Shown here: in pieces, positions 60,639 to 64,000 of the stretch
How positions within the stretch are numbered: the first letter of the stretch is position 1
Layout of the letters: each line of letters begins with the position of its first letter
Assembly (NCBI GenBank): GCA_030680355.1
Contig: JAUXVF010000018.1
Location: 1 to 64,000 of the forward strand
From: Caulobacter sp.
Lineage (GTDB): Bacteria > Pseudomonadota > Alphaproteobacteria > Caulobacterales > Caulobacteraceae
DNA length: 64,000 bases
Direction: 5' to 3'
Program-made: the position numbers and the translations under genes
Notes under the pieces: model-generated
What the model saw: only the letters and a program-made list of their open reading frames with translations
Told to the model about the DNA's origin: nothing
The model's database searches: none

Positions 60639-60678
60639 GGTCTGCCTCCCGACCCCTCTGCGGGGGCCTGAAATACAA

Positions 60679-60709
60679 AGCGGGGAGCCCGGCGTCCGGA
60701 CTCCCCGCT
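60679..60709 (-). terminator. Terminator of the rplU-rpmA operon
   Basis: A 9-bp stem (60679-60687 with 60701-60709) is followed on the minus strand by TTTGTATTT, downstream of rpmA. Confidence 0.75.
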
Positions 60710-60764
60710 AGGGAATTTCATGTCCGGATCGCCTGTGGCGGTCCGGAGGGAGTGTCCTGGTCGC

Positions 60765-61037
60765 CTATTCGGCGGCCTGGGCCTCGGCCGGAACGACCGT
60801 AGCGTAGGTGCGGTTATTGCGCTTGGTCACAAACTTCACGGCGCCATGAACGAGGGCGTAAAGGGTGTGATCCTTGCCGATGCCTACGTTCATGCCCGGC
60901 CAGAACTTGGTGCCGCGCTGACGAATGATGATGTTGCCGGCGAGGACTTTCTCGCCGCCGTATTTCTTCACGCCAAGGCGGCGGCCGGCGGAGTCGCGAC
61001 CGTTGCTCGAGGAGCCGCCTGATTTTTTGTGAGCCAT
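60765..61037 (-). CDS. rpmA: 50S ribosomal protein L27
   Basis: The 90-residue protein has the L27 start [47 protein letters not shown], whose N-terminal tail reaches the peptidyl transferase centre. Length is normal. It lies 31 bases after rplU in one operon. Confidence 0.98.
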   Translation of the reverse strand: MAHKKSGGSSSNGRDSAGRRLGVKKYGGEKVLAGNIIIRQRGTKFWPGMNVGIGKDHTLYALVHGAVKFVTKRNNRTYATVVPAEAQAAE

Positions 61038-61068
61038 TGTGCTCTCCTACTCTCTGGGGGCGCCGCGC

Positions 61069-61692
61069 TTACGCGTCGCCGTCCTTCTTGGCGGCCGGCT
61101 TCTTGGCAGCGGCCTTCTTGGCGGGGGCCTTGGCTTCACCTTCGGCCTTGGCGGCCTTGGGCGCAGCAGCCTTCTTCGGCGCGGCGGCCTTGGCTTCAGC
61201 CTTGGGGGCTTCGGCCTTGGGCTCGGCGGCCTTCTTGGGCGCGGCGGTCTTGGCGACGACCTTCTCGGACTTGGCCGGCTTGGCGTCGGCCGGGGCCTCG
61301 ACCTTCAGGCCGCGCGAGCGGGCGTTGAGCTCAAGCTTGGTGGTCATGTCCACCACGCCGTCCCACTTGTCGGTCTTGCCGCCGCCGGCGACGGCGGTGA
61401 CGCGCAGCACGGTCTCATGCTGGCGGTGACCCTTGGTCCGGCGATAGCCCTGACGACGGATCTTCTTGAAGATCTTGACCTTCTCGCCCTTGCGGGTCTC
61501 GATCAGCGTGGCGTTGACCGACGCGCCGTCAACCAGGGGCGCGCCCACGGTCACCGCGTCGCCGTCACCGAGCATCAGAACATCGCCGAAGGCGACATTC
61601 GCACCCGGCTCGCCGGCCAGTTTTTCAACAACGAGCACATCGCCCGCTTTGACGCGGTATTGTTTCCCGCCGGTCTTGATCACCGCGTACAT
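61069..61692 (-). CDS. rplU: 50S ribosomal protein L21 with long Ala/Lys tail
   Basis: The 207-residue protein has a normal L21 domain (1-102, MYAVIKTGGKQYRVKAGDVLVVEKL and KKIRRQGYRRTKGHRQ). The last 73 residues (135-207) are Lys/Ala/Pro repeats such as [10 protein letters not shown], with a linking region at 103-134. E. coli L21 has 103 residues. The tail is likely disordered and basic, so it could bind rRNA. The frame is continuous, with no stop or shift. Confidence 0.95.
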   Translation of the reverse strand: MYAVIKTGGKQYRVKAGDVLVVEKLAGEPGANVAFGDVLMLGDGDAVTVGAPLVDGASVNATLIETRKGEKVKIFKKIRRQGYRRTKGHRQHETVLRVTAVAGGGKTDKWDGVVDMTTKLELNARSRGLKVEAPADAKPAKSEKVVAKTAAPKKAAEPKAEAPKAEAKAAAPKKAAAPKAAKAEGEAKAPAKKAAAKKPAAKKDGDA

Positions 61693-61819
61693 CAGCGTGC
61701 GCCTTGAAAAGTCTTGTGTTCACAAAATGGATAGCGCCCGCAGGATGGCCCACGGGCGAGGGAGCGGTCTTATACAGCCGGCGCTTTCCGAGTCAACGGC
61801 GGCAAGCCCCCTCTGGTGC

Positions 61820-61840
61820 GTTACTTTATAACAAGTTATA
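61820..61840 (+). promoter_or_regulatory. Zur-like palindromic operator
   Basis: GTTACTTTATAAC (61820-61832) matches the Zur-box form GTTATANTATAAC at all but two positions, and overlaps a perfect inverted repeat TATAAC-AA-GTTATA (61827-61840). It lies directly before the membrane-protein gene and the COG0523 GTPase gene. Zur control is inference from motif and neighbours. Confidence 0.55.
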
Positions 61841-61848
61841 GCCGCCAG

Positions 61849-62499
61849 GTGAACGCGACCCTCTTCATTCCCTTCGCCGCGGCCGGCTTCGGCGTCGCCC
61901 TGATGCATGTAACCATGCCGACCCACTGGCTGCCGTTCGTGCTGGTCGGCCGCGCACAGGGCTGGCGTCTGCGGCGGGTTCTGTCTGCGGCGACGGCCGC
62001 CGCGGTCGGCCATATCCTCACCACGAGCGTGGTCGGCGTCCTCATTCTTCTCGCCGGCCGGGTGATGGAGCGTTGGGTGCAGGGCGTGATGCACTACGCC
62101 GCCGCCACCCTGCTCTTCGGTTTCGGCGTCTTCTATCTCGCGAGGGCTTTCCGCAGGCGAACGGCTCTGGCGGGCATGACGACGGGGCAGGGCGAGGCCG
62201 TCTCCCCGGCGGTCACTGATCGCGCGGCCTTCTGGGGCCTGGTCGGAACCCTGGCCCTGTCGCCGGGCGAGGTCCTGCTGTCCTTCTATCTGACAGGAGA
62301 CACCCATGGCTGGCCCGGTCTGGTCCTGCTCAGCACGATGTTCCTGGCAGGCACCCTGGTCGGCATGATCGCGGTGATCACCCTGACCTGGGCGGGGCTG
62401 GCCCGGTTCCGACTGGACCGCTTGGCGCGTTATGAGTCGGCCATCCTTGGCGGCGTCCTGATCGCGCTCGGCGTCGTGGTTATGGTTTTCAAGGCCTGA
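61849..62499 (+). CDS. Membrane protein linked to metal handling (UreH/RcnA-like)
   Basis: The 216-residue protein has six hydrophobic helices. Histidines lie in the first helix pair (MHVTMPTHWLPFVLV), and VGRAQGWRLRRVLSAATAAAVGHILTTSVVG recalls the nickel/cobalt RcnA or UreH type of permease. GTG 61849 is chosen so that the operator lies outside the gene; GTG 61816 would put it inside. It precedes a COG0523 GTPase gene by 19 bases, so a role in zinc or nickel movement is likely but unproven. Confidence 0.7.
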   Translation: MNATLFIPFAAAGFGVALMHVTMPTHWLPFVLVGRAQGWRLRRVLSAATAAAVGHILTTSVVGVLILLAGRVMERWVQGVMHYAAATLLFGFGVFYLARAFRRRTALAGMTTGQGEAVSPAVTDRAAFWGLVGTLALSPGEVLLSFYLTGDTHGWPGLVLLSTMFLAGTLVGMIAVITLTWAGLARFRLDRLARYESAILGGVLIALGVVVMVFKA

Positions 62500-62518
62500 G
62501 CCGCCTATCTAGTCGGCC

Positions 62519-63577
62519 ATGACCCAGACCGCGTCCCCCGCCCGTATCCCCGTCACCGTCCTCACCGGCTATCTCGGCGCCGGCAAGACGACCCTCCTCA
62601 ACCGCATCCTCACCGAGGACCACGGCAAGCGCTACGCCGTGATCGTCAACGAGTTTGGCGAGATCGGCATCGACAACGACCTGGTCGTCGGCGCCGACGA
62701 GGAAGTGTTCGAGATGAACAACGGCTGCGTCTGCTGCACGGTGCGCGGCGACCTGATCCGGGTGGTCTCTGGCCTGATGAAGCGGAAGGGTGGTTTCGAC
62801 GCCATCATCGTCGAAACCACCGGCCTGGCCGATCCGGGCCCGGTGGCCCAGACCTTCTTCGTCGACGACGATGTGCGGGCGCGCACGCGGCTCGATTCGG
62901 TGACCACGGTTGTCGACGCCAAACACCTGCCCCTTCGCCTGGCTGACAGCCGTGAGGCGGTGGAGCAGATCGCCTTCGCCGACCAGATCCTGCTCAACAA
63001 GGCCGATCTGGTGACGCCGGCGGAGCTGGCTGCGGTCGAGGCCCAGATCCGCCGCATCAACCCGCTGGCGCCGATTCACCGAACAGAGCGTTCAAAGGTG
63101 CCCCTGGACGCGATCCTGGGCCGGGGCGGCTTCGACCTCGACCGCATCGTCGATCTGGAGCCGGAATTCCTCAATCCCGGTCACGGCGAAGCCGGACATG
63201 TTCATGACGAGCATTGCGAGGACGATCATGCGCACGGTCACCACCATGATCACGCGCCCGCCTATGACCATGTCGCCGAGGCCGGCATTCGCGGCGTGTC
63301 CCTGACCTTCGAAAAGCCGCTCGACGGCATCAAGGTGACCAACTGGCTCAACCAGCTTCTGGAGCAGCAGGGCCCCGACATTCTGCGGGCAAAGGGCATC
63401 CTCGATGTGAAGGGCGAAAGCCGCCGGCTGGTCTTCCAGGCCGTGCACATGATCCTGGAGGGCGACTTCCAGCGCGACTGGACGGCCGAGGAGCGCCGTT
63501 ACAGCCGCATGGTCTTCATCGGCCGCAATCTTGACGAGGCGGCCCTGAAGGCTGGCTTTGAAGGGTGCGTGGCGTAA
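62519..63577 (+). CDS. COG0523 (CobW/ZNG1-type) metal-chaperone GTPase
   Basis: The 352-residue GTPase has the P-loop GYLGAGKT (17-24), the metal-binding CVCC (70-73), and a switch region with [17 protein letters not shown] His-rich stretch (about 222-251, [17 protein letters not shown]) may store metal, and a CobW C-terminal domain follows. ZNG1-type proteins deliver zinc under scarcity and are often Zur-controlled, as suggested by the operator upstream. CobW or nickel-chaperone roles are the alternatives. Confidence 0.9.
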   Translation: MTQTASPARIPVTVLTGYLGAGKTTLLNRILTEDHGKRYAVIVNEFGEIGIDNDLVVGADEEVFEMNNGCVCCTVRGDLIRVVSGLMKRKGGFDAIIVETTGLADPGPVAQTFFVDDDVRARTRLDSVTTVVDAKHLPLRLADSREAVEQIAFADQILLNKADLVTPAELAAVEAQIRRINPLAPIHRTERSKVPLDAILGRGGFDLDRIVDLEPEFLNPGHGEAGHVHDEHCEDDHAHGHHHDHAPAYDHVAEAGIRGVSLTFEKPLDGIKVTNWLNQLLEQQGPDILRAKGILDVKGESRRLVFQAVHMILEGDFQRDWTAEERRYSRMVFIGRNLDEAALKAGFEGCVA

Positions 63578-63601
63578 GCGGGGACATGGTCCCTGACAGC
63601 A

Positions 63602-63631
63602 AAAAGGGCCGGTGTTTCCACCGGCCCTTTT
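63602..63631. terminator. Bidirectional terminator
   Basis: A perfect 13-bp stem (63602-63614 with 63619-63631) has A-runs and T-runs at both ends, so it can terminate both the GTPase gene and the convergent ExbD gene. Confidence 0.9.
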
Positions 63632-63653
63632 CAGATCTGGCGTGTGGCCGACC

Positions 63654-64000
63654 CTATTCGATGTCTTCGTTGATCAGGCCGATTTTGAAGTAGCCGTTGG
63701 ACTGCAGGACGTTGAGGACGGCCATGAACTGTTCGTACTGAACTTCCGCGTCGGCGCGAACGAAGATGCGCTCTTCCTGGAAGTTGCTGGTGATGCCTTC
63801 CTTCTGCATGGCGACGGGAATGTCGGCCGGAAGGTTCTCCAGGCTGGTCTGAACCGCCTCGCCCACGAAGATGGCGCCGGTTTCCTGGATCGAAATGAAG
63901 ACCGGCTTCTTGGGCTTCACATTGTCAGGCTGAGGGATCGCAGGGGGCAGATCCAGGGCGATCGAGACGGTCGCCAAGGGCGCGGCCACCATGAAGATGA
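63654..64000 (-). CDS. Biopolymer transporter ExbD/TolR family protein (5' end cut by window)
   Basis: Only the last 115 residues lie in the window, reading out of the right edge as ...IFMVAAPLATVSIALDLP, the end of the single membrane helix. The periplasmic domain follows (FISIQETGAIFVGEAVQTSLENL and ERIFVRADAEVQYEQFMAVLNVLQSNGYFKIGLI). ExbD/TolR proteins use the proton gradient with ExbB/TolQ to energise TonB-dependent uptake or outer-membrane pulling. Which of the two it is cannot be told here. Confidence 0.92.
   Translation of the reverse strand, partial: IFMVAAPLATVSIALDLPPAIPQPDNVKPKKPVFISIQETGAIFVGEAVQTSLENLPADIPVAMQKEGITSNFQEERIFVRADAEVQYEQFMAVLNVLQSNGYFKIGLINEDIE

Overview
The window is high-GC DNA with dense, short-spaced genes and no tRNA, rRNA, CRISPR or insertion sequence that I could see. 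Gene content points to an alphaproteobacterium of the order Caulobacterales, probably Caulobacteraceae (Caulobacter or Phenylobacterium-like). The reasons are the F1 ATP synthase operon atpHAGDC split from F0, a CC_3452-type small secreted protein beside it, ribosomal protein L21 with a long Ala/Lys tail, class I lysyl-tRNA synthetase, and the chain obgE-proB-proA-nadD-rsfS-rlmH. The genus is inference.

Layout. 1-4.6 kb: the end of an outer-membrane protein, two small hypothetical genes, a UDP-sugar epimerase and a subtilisin-like autotransporter lipoprotein. 4.6-8.7 kb (minus): sulfate activation (cysD, fused cysNC) and an AGE-family sugar epimerase. 8.8-11.6 kb: a HAD/GmhB phosphatase, an MscS channel and a DegT aminotransferase. 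11.6-14.6 kb: a persulfide-response locus (Blh-like metallohydrolase diverging from a BigR/SqrR repressor, then TauE and two hotdog thioesterases). 14.7-21.3 kb: a tiny membrane-protein gene missed by normal ORF cut-offs, a HAD hydrolase, a GNAT, a dicarboxylate symporter, a MAPEG protein, class I LysRS, an S24 self-cleaving repressor and two small hypothetical genes.

21.4-34.1 kb is mostly lipid and acyl catabolism. A MerR regulator is followed by two acyl-CoA dehydrogenases and an OsmC protein, then the relic of a thiolase gene. After these come a hybrid histidine kinase and an unusual minus-strand trio, 5-methylcytosine methyltransferase - cysK - vsr. A lipoprotein, a 43-codon gene, an intact thiolase and a D-aminoacylase-like amidohydrolase complete the region. 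A palindrome in front of the MerR gene recurs twice between the thiolase and the amidohydrolase, suggesting one regulon. 34.1-41.5 kb: DUF1330, a spermidine-synthase-like protein, two TPM proteins with LemA (separated by a REP-like inverted repeat), GST, GFA, another acyl-CoA dehydrogenase and small hypothetical genes.

41.6-46.5 kb is atpHAGDC. From 47.5 to 59.4 kb every gene but one lies on the minus strand in a tight chain: obgE, a small exported protein, proB, proA, nadD, rsfS, rlmH, a degenerate LytM (EnvC-like) protein, an S41 protease, a divergent polysaccharide deacetylase, rppH and two alpha/beta hydrolases. It mixes ribosome maturation, proline and NAD synthesis and envelope remodelling. 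Two of its genes seem to start at CTG. 59.4-64 kb: a DsbA-like protein, a GNAT, rplU-rpmA, a metal-linked membrane protein with a COG0523 GTPase behind a Zur-like palindrome, and a truncated exbD/tolR gene at the edge.

No defence island, prophage or biosynthetic cluster is evident; the unusual points are regulatory sites, non-standard starts, low-complexity tails, decayed genes and small genes.
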